Of a stretch of 59,756 bases of DNA, positions 26,341 through 35,561 are shown in pieces. Location of the stretch: NCBI GenBank assembly GCA_017457865.1, contig JAFTGN010000041.1:1-59756 (forward strand), read 5' to 3'. This DNA comes from Lachnospiraceae bacterium. Lineage in GTDB: Bacteria; Bacillota; Clostridia; Lachnospirales; Lachnospiraceae. The notes beneath the pieces were generated by a model that saw nothing but the letters and a program-made list of their open reading frames with translations, made no database searches and was not told where the DNA came from. The translations under genes were made by a program, and so were the position numbers. Each line of letters starts with the position of its first letter. Position 1 is the first letter of the stretch.

Positions 26341-27330
26341 ATGAAAAAAATTGCGTTTTATGATGCAAAAGCTTATGACAAGGTTTGGTTTGACCAGTGG
26401 AATGAGGGACGGTTCAAGATCAAATATTTGGAGCACAAGCTGACAGAAGATACGGCATTGATGGCAAAGGGTTACGATGCAGTGTGTGCGTTTGTCAATG
26501 ACCAGTTGGATCGCACAGTCATTGATCTGTTGTATGAGCAGGGAATCCGTGCGGTGGCACTGCGCTGTACCGGTTACAACAACGTGGATTTGGATGCGGC
26601 AGAAGGGAAACTGGCAGTGTATCGTGTACCAGCCTATTCTCCTTATGCAGTGGCAGAGCATGCCATTGCGTTGTTGCAGACATTGAACCGAAAGATTCAC
26701 AGAGCGTATATCCGTACCAGAGATTATAATTTCAGCCTGGAGCGGCTCATTGGTTCTGACTTAAACGGAAAAACCGTAGGCGTTATCGGAACCGGTAAGA
26801 TCGGCAAGGTATTCATCAAGATTTGTGAAGGATTTGGCATGCGTGTCCTTGCCTATGATCCATATCCGGCAGCAGATCTGAATGTAGAATATGTGTCTTT
26901 GGAGCAGCTGTTAGAGGAAAGCGACATCATTTCCATGCATTGCCCGTTGACCAGGGAGTCTTATCATATGATCAATGCAGATACACTGGCAAAGATGAAG
27001 AACAGTGCCATCCTGATCAATACATCCAGAGGTGCACTGGTCAACAGCAAAGATCTGGCAGATGCACTGGAAGATGGACAGATTGCAGGTGCTTGTCTGG
27101 ACGTATATGAGGAAGAAACGGACATGTTTTTCGAAGACCAGTCCGATCAGGTGAGAAAAGATGAGATTCTGGTAAAGCTGATCTCGCTGCCTAATGTGAT
27201 CGTCACTTCCCATCAGGCGTATCTGACCCATGAGGCACTGAGCAACATTGCCAAGACCTCACTGGATAATCTGGAAGCGTTCTTCGAAGGAAGAGAATGT
27301 GAGAATATCATCAGGAAGAGCGAGTTTTAA
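26341..27330 (+). CDS. D-2-hydroxyacid dehydrogenase (D-lactate dehydrogenase type)
   Basis: NAD-dependent reduction of a 2-oxoacid, most likely pyruvate to D-lactate, in fermentation. Visible: the nucleotide-binding GVIGTGKIGKVF, substrate Arg in INTSRGALVN, Glu in LDVYEEETDMFF, and catalytic His in TSHQAYLTHEAL; the DVYEEETD...FFED segment is typical of D-lactate dehydrogenases. I take the ATG at 26341 (MKKIAFYDAKAYDK) rather than the TTG at 26332, because AGGAGGG is then 10 bases upstream. 329 residues. Second gene of the pair with the aldo-keto reductase. Confidence 0.88.
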   Translation: MKKIAFYDAKAYDKVWFDQWNEGRFKIKYLEHKLTEDTALMAKGYDAVCAFVNDQLDRTVIDLLYEQGIRAVALRCTGYNNVDLDAAEGKLAVYRVPAYSPYAVAEHAIALLQTLNRKIHRAYIRTRDYNFSLERLIGSDLNGKTVGVIGTGKIGKVFIKICEGFGMRVLAYDPYPAADLNVEYVSLEQLLEESDIISMHCPLTRESYHMINADTLAKMKNSAILINTSRGALVNSKDLADALEDGQIAGACLDVYEEETDMFFEDQSDQVRKDEILVKLISLPNVIVTSHQAYLTHEALSNIAKTSLDNLEAFFEGRECENIIRKSEF

Positions 27331-27415
27331 GGAAAGAAGGAAAAATGGAGAATGGCTTCCTCAGTGGAGCCAAAGTCATCATGGAAGTACATTGCATGCA
27401 AGATGAAGTGATGAT

Positions 27416-27470
27416 AAAAAAGGATGCTGTAGAAACGATGAAATGATTGGTGTTTCTACAGCATCCTTTT
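27416..27470. terminator. Bidirectional Rho-independent terminator
   Basis: AAAAAGGATGCTGTAGAAAC pairs perfectly with GTTTCTACAGCATCCTTTT over a 15-base loop, with T/A runs on both sides. It lies between the convergent dehydrogenase and EIIC genes. Confidence 0.9.
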
Positions 27471-27526
27471 CGTATGCAGGGGTTGCACAAAAGATCAATC
27501 TTAAAATCGGGTGAAATAACCCTGCA

Positions 27527-28564
27527 TTACAGATCCAACTTCAAATCTCCCTCTTTGATCCAGCCAATCTGACGAAGCAACAGTCCAAATGCCCAGGTCA
27601 GCACTGCCGGAAGCACAAAGCTGATCAGCAGCAGACCGATCCAGTCAAATAGGGTGATGACCTTTCCGGTATCCACCCAGCCGGTGTATACCCCGATCTG
27701 ACCCACTAGACCACAGGTACCCATGCCGGAAGAGATGGCAGCACCGTTCATTTCCAGACGGAACAGACAGGTGGCAATGGGTCCGGTGATGGCAGAGCAC
27801 AGGATGGGTGGCAGCCAGATGCGTGGGTTCTTGACGATATTGCCCATTTGTAACATGGAAGTACCGATTCCCTGTGCCAGCAGACCGCCCCATTTATTTT
27901 CTTTGAAACTCATGACGGCAAAGCCTACCATCTGGGCACAGCATCCGGCTACCGCCGCGCCGCCTGCCAGTCCGGTCAGGGACAGAGCCGCACAGATTGC
28001 CGCACTGCTGATGGGCAGTGTCAGTGCGATTCCCACTACCACAGAGATGATGATGCCCATGAGGAATGGCTGCTGTTCTGTTGCCCACATGATGATCTGT
28101 CCCACAGAGGAAGCTGCCTTGCCGATATACGGTGCGATGGAAACAGACAGCAGACATCCGATGAGAATGGTCACCAGCGGAGTGACAATAATATCAATTT
28201 TGGTTTCTTTTGAAACGGCCTTTCCACATTCTGCTGCGATGATGGTGATGACCAGAACCGCCAGCGGACCGCCGGCACCGCCGCATTCACAGGCAGCACC
28301 GCCTACTGCTGCAAGAGAGAACAGTACCAGTGGCGGGCACTGTAAGGCAAATCCGATGGAAATCGCCATGGCGTATCCCTGTGCCGCAGAGGCATAAGAA
28401 CCGATGCGGACGAGCAGTTCAATGCCAAGCTGCTGTCCCAGTGTTTTGATGATGGTACCAATCAGCAGAGAAGCAAAGAGCCCCTGTGCCATAGCACTCA
28501 GTGCGTCAATTCCATATCGTTTTGCAGAAAACTCAATGTTTTTTCGCTTTAAAAATTCTTTCAT
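27527..28564 (-). CDS. PfoR-type PTS EIIC-like membrane protein
   Basis: Integral membrane protein of 345 residues with about nine hydrophobic segments rich in Gly and Ala, and the conserved features AECGKAVSKETKIDIIVTP and MNGAAISSGMGTCGLVGQIG. This matches the EIIC_2/PfoR family, which is annotated as a sugar-PTS permease component but has no attached IIA or IIB domain; none is found nearby, so transport by PTS is not certain. RBS AGGAGGG precedes the ATG. A promoter and a leader with a terminator-like hairpin lie upstream, suggesting control by transcription attenuation. Confidence 0.85.
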   Translation of the reverse strand: MKEFLKRKNIEFSAKRYGIDALSAMAQGLFASLLIGTIIKTLGQQLGIELLVRIGSYASAAQGYAMAISIGFALQCPPLVLFSLAAVGGAACECGGAGGPLAVLVITIIAAECGKAVSKETKIDIIVTPLVTILIGCLLSVSIAPYIGKAASSVGQIIMWATEQQPFLMGIIISVVVGIALTLPISSAAICAALSLTGLAGGAAVAGCCAQMVGFAVMSFKENKWGGLLAQGIGTSMLQMGNIVKNPRIWLPPILCSAITGPIATCLFRLEMNGAAISSGMGTCGLVGQIGVYTGWVDTGKVITLFDWIGLLLISFVLPAVLTWAFGLLLRQIGWIKEGDLKLDL

Positions 28565-28603
28565 AAGCCCTCCTGTGTTAAAAAATTAACAAAAATCAAA
28601 CAA

Positions 28604-28651
28604 GAAAAAAGTACCAGTGAAATGTGGTGCGATTACCGTACATTTCTGGTA
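28604..28651 (-). promoter_or_regulatory. Leader terminator/attenuator candidate before the EIIC gene
   Basis: In the minus-strand transcript GTACCAGAAATGT pairs with ACATTTCACTGGTAC (two-base bulge), followed by TTTTTTCTTG. No other minus-strand gene lies upstream, so this terminator sits inside the 5' leader of the EIIC gene. The 5' arm is preceded by a near-copy of itself (TACCAGGAATG), which could form an alternative pairing. Confidence 0.6.
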
Positions 28652-28706
28652 CATTCCTGGTAAATATTCGCCGACTGGTGACTTTTCATTGTTGCAAGTT
28701 GAACAC

Positions 28707-28735
28707 AGTGTAGCACAGAAGCGTGGGTTTGACAA
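28707..28735 (-). promoter_or_regulatory. Predicted sigma-A promoter of the EIIC gene
   Basis: Minus strand TTGTCA (28735-28730), exactly 17 bases, TACACT (28712-28707). Start of transcription would be near 28700, giving a leader of about 135 bases. Confidence 0.75.
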
Positions 28736-28857
28736 CCCTCTTTTTGAAAAAAATGTGAAAAAATTATCAAAAGAAACCCGAACAGTTGCAAATCCCAATT
28801 CACCATTTGCCTCTTTCTTTCATAGATTAAAGAAAAAGAGATGTCGCAGGTGGCTGT

Positions 28858-29487
28858 TTGAAAACATTTCCCCAACCATTGACAGCCAAAGAGGAAAAAA
28901 GATATTTGGAGGAATTCAGGAAAGGCAATCAGGCTGCAAAGGACATCTTAATCGAGCGAAATATGCGGCTGGTGGCCCATATGGTGAAAAAGTACACCAC
29001 CACAGAGCGGGATGTGGAGGATCTGATTTCAGTAGGCAGTATCGGGTTGATCAAAGCAGTTCATACCTTTGATCCGGCCAAGGGAAGCCGATTGGGCACT
29101 TATGCGGCAAGGTGCATTGACAATGAGATTTTGATGCTGTTACGCTCCCGCAAAAAACAAAGCAGAGAAGTGAGCATGCAGGAACCGGTGGGGATCGACA
29201 AAGAGGGCAATGAAATTACCCTGCTTGATTTATTAGAGTCCGATGAGCTGTCTATTGAACTGATGTATGCCAGAAAAGAAGACATTTACCGGATGGCAAA
29301 CGCATTTCGTAAGTGCCTGTCAGACAAAGAAAAGACAGTGATCCGGATGCGGTATGGATTGGACGGCAGCAAAGAAACCACCCAGAGGGAGATCGCAGAG
29401 GAACTGGGGATTTCCAGATCCTATGTAAGCCGGATCGAAAAAGGGGCTTTGGAGAAAATGCGCAAAGAGATGGAAGCAGAAACTTGA
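28858..29487 (+). CDS. sigK: Sporulation sigma factor SigK
   Basis: Late mother-cell sigma factor directing coat and maturation genes. Region 2 reads NMRLVAHMVKKY...DVEDLISVGSIGLIKAVHTFDPAKGSRLGTYAARCIDNEILM; region 4 ends with TTQREIAEELGISRSYVSRIEKGALEKM. At 209 residues it starts close to the conserved LTAKEEKRYLEEF, so it lacks the roughly 20-residue pro-sequence of Bacillus pro-SigK, as in Clostridioides. Start is TTG at 28858 with AGGTGG upstream. The gene is whole: no skin element interrupts it. sigE and sigG, its more similar relatives, usually occur as a pair behind spoIIGA, which is not the case here. Confidence 0.88.
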   Translation: MKTFPQPLTAKEEKRYLEEFRKGNQAAKDILIERNMRLVAHMVKKYTTTERDVEDLISVGSIGLIKAVHTFDPAKGSRLGTYAARCIDNEILMLLRSRKKQSREVSMQEPVGIDKEGNEITLLDLLESDELSIELMYARKEDIYRMANAFRKCLSDKEKTVIRMRYGLDGSKETTQREIAEELGISRSYVSRIEKGALEKMRKEMEAET

Positions 29488-29576
29488 GTTTTCAATGGCG
29501 CTGTTGTATACTAGTGGGGAGAAACGGATATGCAGGGTTGCCCGCATATCCGGGCAGTAAAGAAACGGAGAGGAAC

Positions 29577-30317
29577 ATGATAGATATTCACATTCACATT
29601 GTACCGGGAATCGATGATGGATCCCGTTCTGTAGAGGAAAGCCGGTATATGCTGTTACAGGCAGCAGACGGCGGAACTACAGGTATGATCGTCACCCCTC
29701 ATTGCAACATCAGAGGGTATTTTGAGAATTATAATGGACAGGAGCTGCAGCGTACATTAGAAGCATTTGCAGAGCTGGCAAAAGAGACGGTACCGCAGAT
29801 GCAGATTGGCTTTGGGCAGGAGGTGTACGGCACAGAGGATGCACCGGAACTGATTCGGGATGGACGGTTGTTGACCATGCACAATACCCGCTATGTGCTG
29901 ATGGAGTTTCCATTTGACAGTTCGTTTTCCTATATGTCGGAGATTTTATATCGTACGAAAGGATATGGATTTCTTCCCATCGTGGCACATCCGGAGCGGT
30001 ATGATGTGATTCAGGAATATCCCTGGCTGGTAGAAGAGTGGCTGGATGAAGGTCTGGGCATTCAGGTGAACAAAGGCAGCATACTGGGGCGGTTTGGGGC
30101 AGATCCTTATGAGGCAGTGATGTATCTGTTGACACATGGGATGGTACATATCTGTGCCAGTGACGCCCACAGGACCAATACAAGAACGTCTTACATGAAG
30201 GAAGTACAGGAGGCATTGCAGGAGGAATTTGGACGCCGGTATGCAAAACTGCTGTTAGAGGACAACCCCGGGCGTGTCTGGAACGGGGAACCATTGAAAC
30301 TGCCGAAGGATTTGTAG
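29577..30317 (+). CDS. CpsB/YwqE-type tyrosine-protein phosphatase (PHP domain)
   Basis: Metal-dependent phosphatase of 246 residues in the PHP superfamily. Metal-binding motifs are DIHIHIVPGIDDG at the N-terminus, TPHCN, IVAHPERY and ASDAHR. Relatives dephosphorylate the tyrosine kinases that control polysaccharide export, but no capsule genes or kinase lie in the window. The ATG at 29577 is chosen because GGAGAGG lies just upstream and the family N-terminus starts there. Follows sigK by 89 bases on the same strand. Confidence 0.9.
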   Translation: MIDIHIHIVPGIDDGSRSVEESRYMLLQAADGGTTGMIVTPHCNIRGYFENYNGQELQRTLEAFAELAKETVPQMQIGFGQEVYGTEDAPELIRDGRLLTMHNTRYVLMEFPFDSSFSYMSEILYRTKGYGFLPIVAHPERYDVIQEYPWLVEEWLDEGLGIQVNKGSILGRFGADPYEAVMYLLTHGMVHICASDAHRTNTRTSYMKEVQEALQEEFGRRYAKLLLEDNPGRVWNGEPLKLPKDL

Positions 30318-30357
30318 ATCAGTTGGAAAAAGCATTGGAATATGCGAGAGGTACAAA

Positions 30358-31290
30358 ATGGAAAAAGAGTACAAAATACCGTCCAGTGATGGGATACATA
30401 TGCTGCACTGTGTGTCATGGAATCCGGTAGGGCCTTCAAAAGCTGTGATCGTGCTGGTACATGGCATGATGGAACATATTGGACGATATGAGGAATTTGT
30501 CTCCTATTTGTGCGGGCGGGGATATGCTGTGTATGGCTATGACCAGTTGGGACACGGCAGGACGGCCCGGAATACTGCGGAACTGGGTTTTTTTGCAGAA
30601 AAACATGGGGAGCAGATGGTGATCAAAGACATTCATCGGGTCGTATCGGCTGTCAAAAAGAGACATCCAAAACGAGACGTGATTTTATTTGGATATAGTA
30701 TGGGGTCATTTTTTTGCCGAAAGTTTTATACGGTATACGGAGCAGAGGTAGATGGTTTGATCCTTTGCGGCACTGGTTCTACGCCCGTGCCGGTGTTGGG
30801 GGCTGGTTATCTGCTGTCTAAAGCAATTTGTCTGGTCAAAGGGAAGAAGTATCGCAGTTCTCTGCTGCATTCTCTGGTATTTTCTTCCAATAACAAAGCC
30901 ATTCCCAATCCTGAGACAGAACGGGACTGGCTGACCAAGGATAAGGAGAAACTGGCGGAAAACATGGAGGATCCATTCTGTAATTTTCGATTTACTGCCA
31001 GGGCATATCAGGATTTTTTCTACATTATGTACAACCTGAGTCGGAAACAGGGCTATCGAAAAATGCCAACGGACAAGCCGGTGCTGCTTATTTCCGGAGG
31101 ACTGGATCCAGTGGGACATCAGGGAGAGGATGTGGCAGCATTGTATGATACGTACCGTGAGTTGGGCATGAATCGGGTGTCACTGATTTTATGTGAAGAG
31201 GACAGGCATGAAATTTTAAATGAAACAGATAGAAGGGCAGTGTACAGGCAGATTGGCAAGTGGTTGGAGGAAAGGAATCAGGACAAATGA
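30358..31290 (+). CDS. Alpha/beta hydrolase, monoacylglycerol-lipase type
   Basis: Serine hydrolase of 310 residues. HGMMEHIGRYEEF contributes the oxyanion loop, the nucleophile lies in GYSMGS, the acid in ISGGLDPVG and the histidine in EEDRHEIL. The HG-x-EH-x-RY pattern is that of the lysophospholipase/monoacylglycerol lipase group. No signal peptide. It ends in the sequence ATGA shared with the start of the HAD-MazG gene, so the two are translationally coupled. Confidence 0.85.
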   Translation: MEKEYKIPSSDGIHMLHCVSWNPVGPSKAVIVLVHGMMEHIGRYEEFVSYLCGRGYAVYGYDQLGHGRTARNTAELGFFAEKHGEQMVIKDIHRVVSAVKKRHPKRDVILFGYSMGSFFCRKFYTVYGAEVDGLILCGTGSTPVPVLGAGYLLSKAICLVKGKKYRSSLLHSLVFSSNNKAIPNPETERDWLTKDKEKLAENMEDPFCNFRFTARAYQDFFYIMYNLSRKQGYRKMPTDKPVLLISGGLDPVGHQGEDVAALYDTYRELGMNRVSLILCEEDRHEILNETDRRAVYRQIGKWLEERNQDK

Positions 31291-32582
31291 TTACGACGAT
31301 TGTATTAGATATAGGACAGGTGTTGATTCGGTTTGCATGGAAGGAATATCTGGAATCCTTTGGCTTTGCAGAAGAAGTAGAGCAGAAGCTGATCAAGGTG
31401 GTGTTTGAAAATCCTGTCTGGGCAGAATTTGACAGAGGGGTATGGTCAGATGCAGAGATTATTGAGCGGTTTTGTCAGGAAGCGCCTGAGCGGGAACAGG
31501 AAATCCGGGCACTGTTTTCAGGGAAGGTAGAGCAGATGGTGCCGGAGTTTTCTTTTGCGGCAGAGTGGGTACAGGAATTGAAAAGACTGGGGTATCGGGT
31601 GCTGTTGTTGTCCAATTTCGGAGAGACGTTGTTTGAAAAAGCGTCCTTTTCTTTCCTTCCATATGTAGATGGAGGCATCATTTCCTATCGTGTCAAGTGT
31701 ATCAAGCCGGACCCGAATATCTATCGGATTTTGATGGAAACTTATGATGTGAAACCGGAGGAGATTTTGTTTTTGGATGACAATGCAGACAACATTGCGG
31801 GGGCACAGAACATGGGCTGGCATACGGTGTGGGCAGTGGATCATCAGGCAGCCTTACAGGGACTCCATGACTATGGCATCCCTTCTGTAGCTGGCGGATA
31901 TTCTTTTTCGGAATTGCGGGAGATCATTGCAAAGCTGCGCAGTGACCATGGATGTCCATGGGACAGAAAGCAGACCCATGAAAGCCTGAAAGTGTGCATG
32001 AAAGAAGAAGCTTACGAAGTCCTCGAAGCCATTGACGAGCTGACAGACAGTGAAGACAGTACCCATCTGTGTGAGGAACTGGGAGATATTTTATTGCAGG
32101 TGATGATGCACAGTCAGATTGCAGAGGAAGAAGGCCTGTTTACTGTAGATCATGTGATACAGGGTGTCAGTGAAAAGATGGTGCGCCGTCATCCCCATGT
32201 ATTTGGGAATGTACAGGCAGATTCTCCGGAAGCGGCACTGGACACATGGGAGCAGGCAAAGCAGAAAGAACAGGGGAAATCTTCTGATCCGGCAGCAGAG
32301 ATGGCACGGGTGGCAAAATCACTGCCAGCATTAATGCGTGCCCAGAAGGTAGTCAGGAAAAGCGGCAGACAGCAGGAAACTGCCGTGTTGCTGGACGCAT
32401 TAGAGAGGCAGATCCAAGGGGCGAAGGCGCGCACACAGGCAGGAGAAGGGCTGACAGAAACGCAGATCGGTACCATGCTTATGGATTGTGTGTCACTGGC
32501 ACAAAATAGCGGAGTGAAAAGCGAAGAGGCATTGATTCGGGAGATCGAGAGATGGATTGCAGAAGCCTCATCTGACAGATAA
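31287..32582 (+). CDS. HAD phosphatase - MazG pyrophosphohydrolase fusion
   Basis: Two-domain protein of 431 residues. Residues 1-205 are a HAD-IA (YihX-like) phosphatase: motif I VLDIGQVLI with nucleophile Asp8, Ser in LLLSNFGE, Lys in KCIKPDPN, and LFLDDNADNI. Residues about 210-330 are a MazG domain with KEEAYEVLEAI, EELGDILLQV and KMVRRHPHVFG, the EExxE...ExxD metal site of house-cleaning NTP pyrophosphohydrolases. The remaining 100 residues are a degenerate MazG-like tail. A MazG step (NTP to NMP) coupled to a HAD phosphatase (NMP to nucleoside) is a plausible inference. The ATG at 31287 overlaps the stop of the hydrolase gene; the GTG at 31260 is unlikely. Confidence 0.85.
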   Translation: MITTIVLDIGQVLIRFAWKEYLESFGFAEEVEQKLIKVVFENPVWAEFDRGVWSDAEIIERFCQEAPEREQEIRALFSGKVEQMVPEFSFAAEWVQELKRLGYRVLLLSNFGETLFEKASFSFLPYVDGGIISYRVKCIKPDPNIYRILMETYDVKPEEILFLDDNADNIAGAQNMGWHTVWAVDHQAALQGLHDYGIPSVAGGYSFSELREIIAKLRSDHGCPWDRKQTHESLKVCMKEEAYEVLEAIDELTDSEDSTHLCEELGDILLQVMMHSQIAEEEGLFTVDHVIQGVSEKMVRRHPHVFGNVQADSPEAALDTWEQAKQKEQGKSSDPAAEMARVAKSLPALMRAQKVVRKSGRQQETAVLLDALERQIQGAKARTQAGEGLTETQIGTMLMDCVSLAQNSGVKSEEALIREIERWIAEASSDR

Positions 32583-32818
32583 AAAGGAGTGCAATAGAAA
32601 TGAACAGGGCAGAAAAACTGTCCTGTTTTTATTTTACATAAAAATGAGTTGACATAAAGAAATGTGCGTGGTATAAAAGTAAATAAAGATAGCTGAAAGT
32701 TTAATTTTGAAGCATGGATCAGAAGTTTTGGAGGTTGACAGAAACGGGACACTGCAATGGAAGAGGGAGTTTGAAGTGAATGCATGGTGTCATAGGAACT
32801 GACAGGAGGCGCAGGAAT

Positions 32819-34348
32819 ATGTTTGGGTGTGTGAACAGTGGGGCGATTTTGGGAATTGACGGATATCCGGTACAGGTAGAGGCAGATGTGTGCAATGGTC
32901 TGCCTTCCTTTGATATGGTAGGGTTTCTGGCTTCTGAGGTGCGGGAAGCCAGGGAGCGGGTACGGACGGCATTGAAGAATTCCGGTTACGAACTGCTGCC
33001 GGCACGTACCACCATCAATCTGTCACCGGCAGATCTGCGTAAGGAAGGGAATTATTTTGATCTGCCCATTGCCATTGCAGTGCTGGTGGCACTGGGGATG
33101 ATCCCGGCAGATGCAGTGGAGGGGATCTTTTTTATTGGTGAGTTGAGTTTAGATGGCTCCCTTCGTCCGGTGAATGGGATGATTTCTCTCATCAGCATGG
33201 CAAAGAAAGAGGGCTGGCATACTTGTGTGGTGCCATCTGTCAACGGGAAAGAAGGGGCGGTGATCGAGGGGATTTCTGTTTATGGGATGGAGTCTTTGTC
33301 AGAGGTGGTGGCATTGTTGACGGGGAAACAGTCTTTTCAGCCTGTGGAGCCGGAAAGAGACTATGCAGCCGCACAGTATCACGGAGAACTGGATTTTGCG
33401 GACATCAATGGGCAGGAATCGGTGAAGCGTGCCACCGTCATTGCCGCTGCGGGGATGCATAATATTTTGTATGTAGGGCCGCCAGGATCAGGGAAAACGA
33501 TGATTGCCAGGCGGATTCCTACCATTCTGCCAGCTTTGACCAAGGAGGAGAGCATTGAGATTTCCAAGGTATACAGCATCTGCGGGTTGCTGCCGCCGGA
33601 GGAAGGTCTGGTTCGGATGCGGCCATTTCGCAATCCCCACCATACCATTTCTCCTACTGCATTGACAGGAGGAGGGGCCGTGCCCAGGCCGGGAGAGATT
33701 TCGCTGGCAAACAGAGGTGTGTTATTTTTAGATGAACTGCCGGAATTTCAGAAAAGTACACTGGAAATTCTCAGACAACCTCTGGAAGACCGGCAGGTGG
33801 TGATTTCCAGAGTACACGGCACCTATGTATATCCTACCAATATTGTGCTGTGTGCGGCTATGAATCCATGCAAATGCGGCTACTATCCGGATCGCAGTCT
33901 CTGTCAGTGCAGTGTGGCAGAGGTACATCGTTATCTGCGGCGGATTTCCCAGCCATTGTTAGACCGGATCGACATTTGTACAGAGGTGCCCAGACTGCCG
34001 TATAGAGAATTTATGGGAGAGAAATCTAATGTGACGTCAAGAGCGTTGCGGTATCAGGTAGAGCAGGCGATCGGCATTCAAAAGGAACGGTATCGAAAAG
34101 AAGAGATTTTGTTTAATTCTCAACTGTCGGGAGGAAAGATCAAAACCTATTGTCCCCTTGGAGCAGAAGAGGAAGATTTGCTTCGGGAAGTCTTTGAGAC
34201 GATGGAACTGAGCGCACGGGCCTATCATAAAATTTTAAAAGTGGCACGTACCATTGCAGATTTAGAGGGAGCAGAGCGGATTCAAATGGAACATTTGTCA
34301 GAAGCGATCGGGTATCGGAGTCTGGATAAGAAATATTGGGGGAGATGA
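32819..34348 (+). CDS. comM: YifB/ComM-family Mg-chelatase-like AAA ATPase
   Basis: AAA+ protein of 509 residues. An N-terminal Lon-protease-like fold (FGCVNSGAILGIDGYPVQVE) precedes Walker A GPPGSGKTMIARRIPTILP and Walker B VLFLDELPEF; the C-terminal Mg-chelatase domain includes a CKCGYYPD...CQC zinc cluster. In naturally competent bacteria ComM is a helicase that extends branch migration of incoming DNA. The start at 32819 has AGGAGG 9 bases upstream; the earlier in-frame codon at 32780 has not. dprA follows, supporting a DNA-uptake/recombination role. Confidence 0.93.
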   Translation: MFGCVNSGAILGIDGYPVQVEADVCNGLPSFDMVGFLASEVREARERVRTALKNSGYELLPARTTINLSPADLRKEGNYFDLPIAIAVLVALGMIPADAVEGIFFIGELSLDGSLRPVNGMISLISMAKKEGWHTCVVPSVNGKEGAVIEGISVYGMESLSEVVALLTGKQSFQPVEPERDYAAAQYHGELDFADINGQESVKRATVIAAAGMHNILYVGPPGSGKTMIARRIPTILPALTKEESIEISKVYSICGLLPPEEGLVRMRPFRNPHHTISPTALTGGGAVPRPGEISLANRGVLFLDELPEFQKSTLEILRQPLEDRQVVISRVHGTYVYPTNIVLCAAMNPCKCGYYPDRSLCQCSVAEVHRYLRRISQPLLDRIDICTEVPRLPYREFMGEKSNVTSRALRYQVEQAIGIQKERYRKEEILFNSQLSGGKIKTYCPLGAEEEDLLREVFETMELSARAYHKILKVARTIADLEGAERIQMEHLSEAIGYRSLDKKYWGR

Positions 34349-34434
34349 CACAGCAGATCAGAGCAGATTTTTTTGGGGACGTGAGGGGATGATGGTGAAG
34401 ATGCTGTTTTGGAAAAAGGAGTGGGGATAAAAAG

Positions 34435-35532
34435 ATGACAAAGGAAGAATACTGGTACTGGTTTTGTACCATTCCCGGATTTGGTGCTGCAAAGCTGCAG
34501 ACGATTCTGGCATGGTGTGGCAGTCCGAAAGAGGCGTTTCGCCTGTCACCGGAACTGCTGGAGAAATTTCCAAAAGTCAGAGCAAAAGATGTGACGGCAT
34601 GGCGGAAAAGTATTTCTGAAATAGATTTGATCTGCAGACAGTATCATCAATTGGAGAAACAGAACATACAATTTATCACGAAAGAACAGGCAGGGTATCC
34701 GGGGAGGCTGCTGCAGATGTATGATGCGCCTATGGGGCTGTTTTACAGGGGGAGCCTGCCGTTGGATGATGTGCCTTCGGTAGCAATCATTGGTGCGAGA
34801 GGGTGTACTTCATATGGAAGAGAAACTGCCAGAGTACTGGGAAAGCAGCTGGCACAGGCAGGAATACAGGTCATCAGCGGTATGGCACTGGGGATAGACG
34901 GTGCAGGTCAGAGAGGAGCCATAGAAGGAGGCGGACAGACATTTGGCGTACTGGGGTCCGGTGTGGATATCTGTTATCCAAAGGAGAATTTTGCATTGTA
35001 TTGCCAGATTCCCGAGCACGGAGGACTGATTTCCGAATATCCACCGGGACAGAAGGGGCTTGCACAGTTGTTTCCAGTGCGAAACCGGATCATTGCAGGT
35101 CTGTCAGACTGCATCATTGTAGTAGAGGCAAGAAAGAAAAGCGGTACTTTGATTACGGTAGACCAGGCATTGGATCAAGGGAAGGATATTTTTGCAGTTC
35201 CCGGCAGGATAGAAGATCCCCTTAGCGTGGGATGCAATGAACTGATTCGAAATGGAGCGGGAATCTTAACAGGAGTGGAAGAAATTTTGGATTTTTTCCA
35301 TATAAATGCACCAAAAGAGATGACAGGAAATAAAAAATCTCTAAAACCACTTGCAAATGAGGAGAAAATCATATATAGTTGTTTAAGTTTTCAAGAAAAA
35401 CAGATAGAAGAAATATTGGGGGAAACCGGTCTGACCGTCAGTCAGGCAATGATTGCACTGTTGCAGCTGGAACTAAAGAACTATATATATCAGCCGCAGA
35501 AAAATTATTATGCCAGGTGTAAAGACGGGTGA
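34435..35532 (+). CDS. dprA: DNA processing protein DprA
   Basis: Binds incoming single-stranded DNA and loads RecA. An N-terminal helix-hairpin-helix-like region (GFGAAKLQTIL) is followed by the Rossmann-like core SVAIIGARGCTSYGRE, SGMALGIDG, GSGVDICYP, and GLSDCIIVVEARKKSGTLIT, and a C-terminal winged-helix-like segment. 365 residues, normal. It lies between comM and topA, the usual order in Clostridia; only about 86 bases separate comM from its start. Confidence 0.95.
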   Translation: MTKEEYWYWFCTIPGFGAAKLQTILAWCGSPKEAFRLSPELLEKFPKVRAKDVTAWRKSISEIDLICRQYHQLEKQNIQFITKEQAGYPGRLLQMYDAPMGLFYRGSLPLDDVPSVAIIGARGCTSYGRETARVLGKQLAQAGIQVISGMALGIDGAGQRGAIEGGGQTFGVLGSGVDICYPKENFALYCQIPEHGGLISEYPPGQKGLAQLFPVRNRIIAGLSDCIIVVEARKKSGTLITVDQALDQGKDIFAVPGRIEDPLSVGCNELIRNGAGILTGVEEILDFFHINAPKEMTGNKKSLKPLANEEKIIYSCLSFQEKQIEEILGETGLTVSQAMIALLQLELKNYIYQPQKNYYARCKDG

Positions 35533-35561
35533 CAGGTTAGGGACAGAAATGGAGGTTTGAA

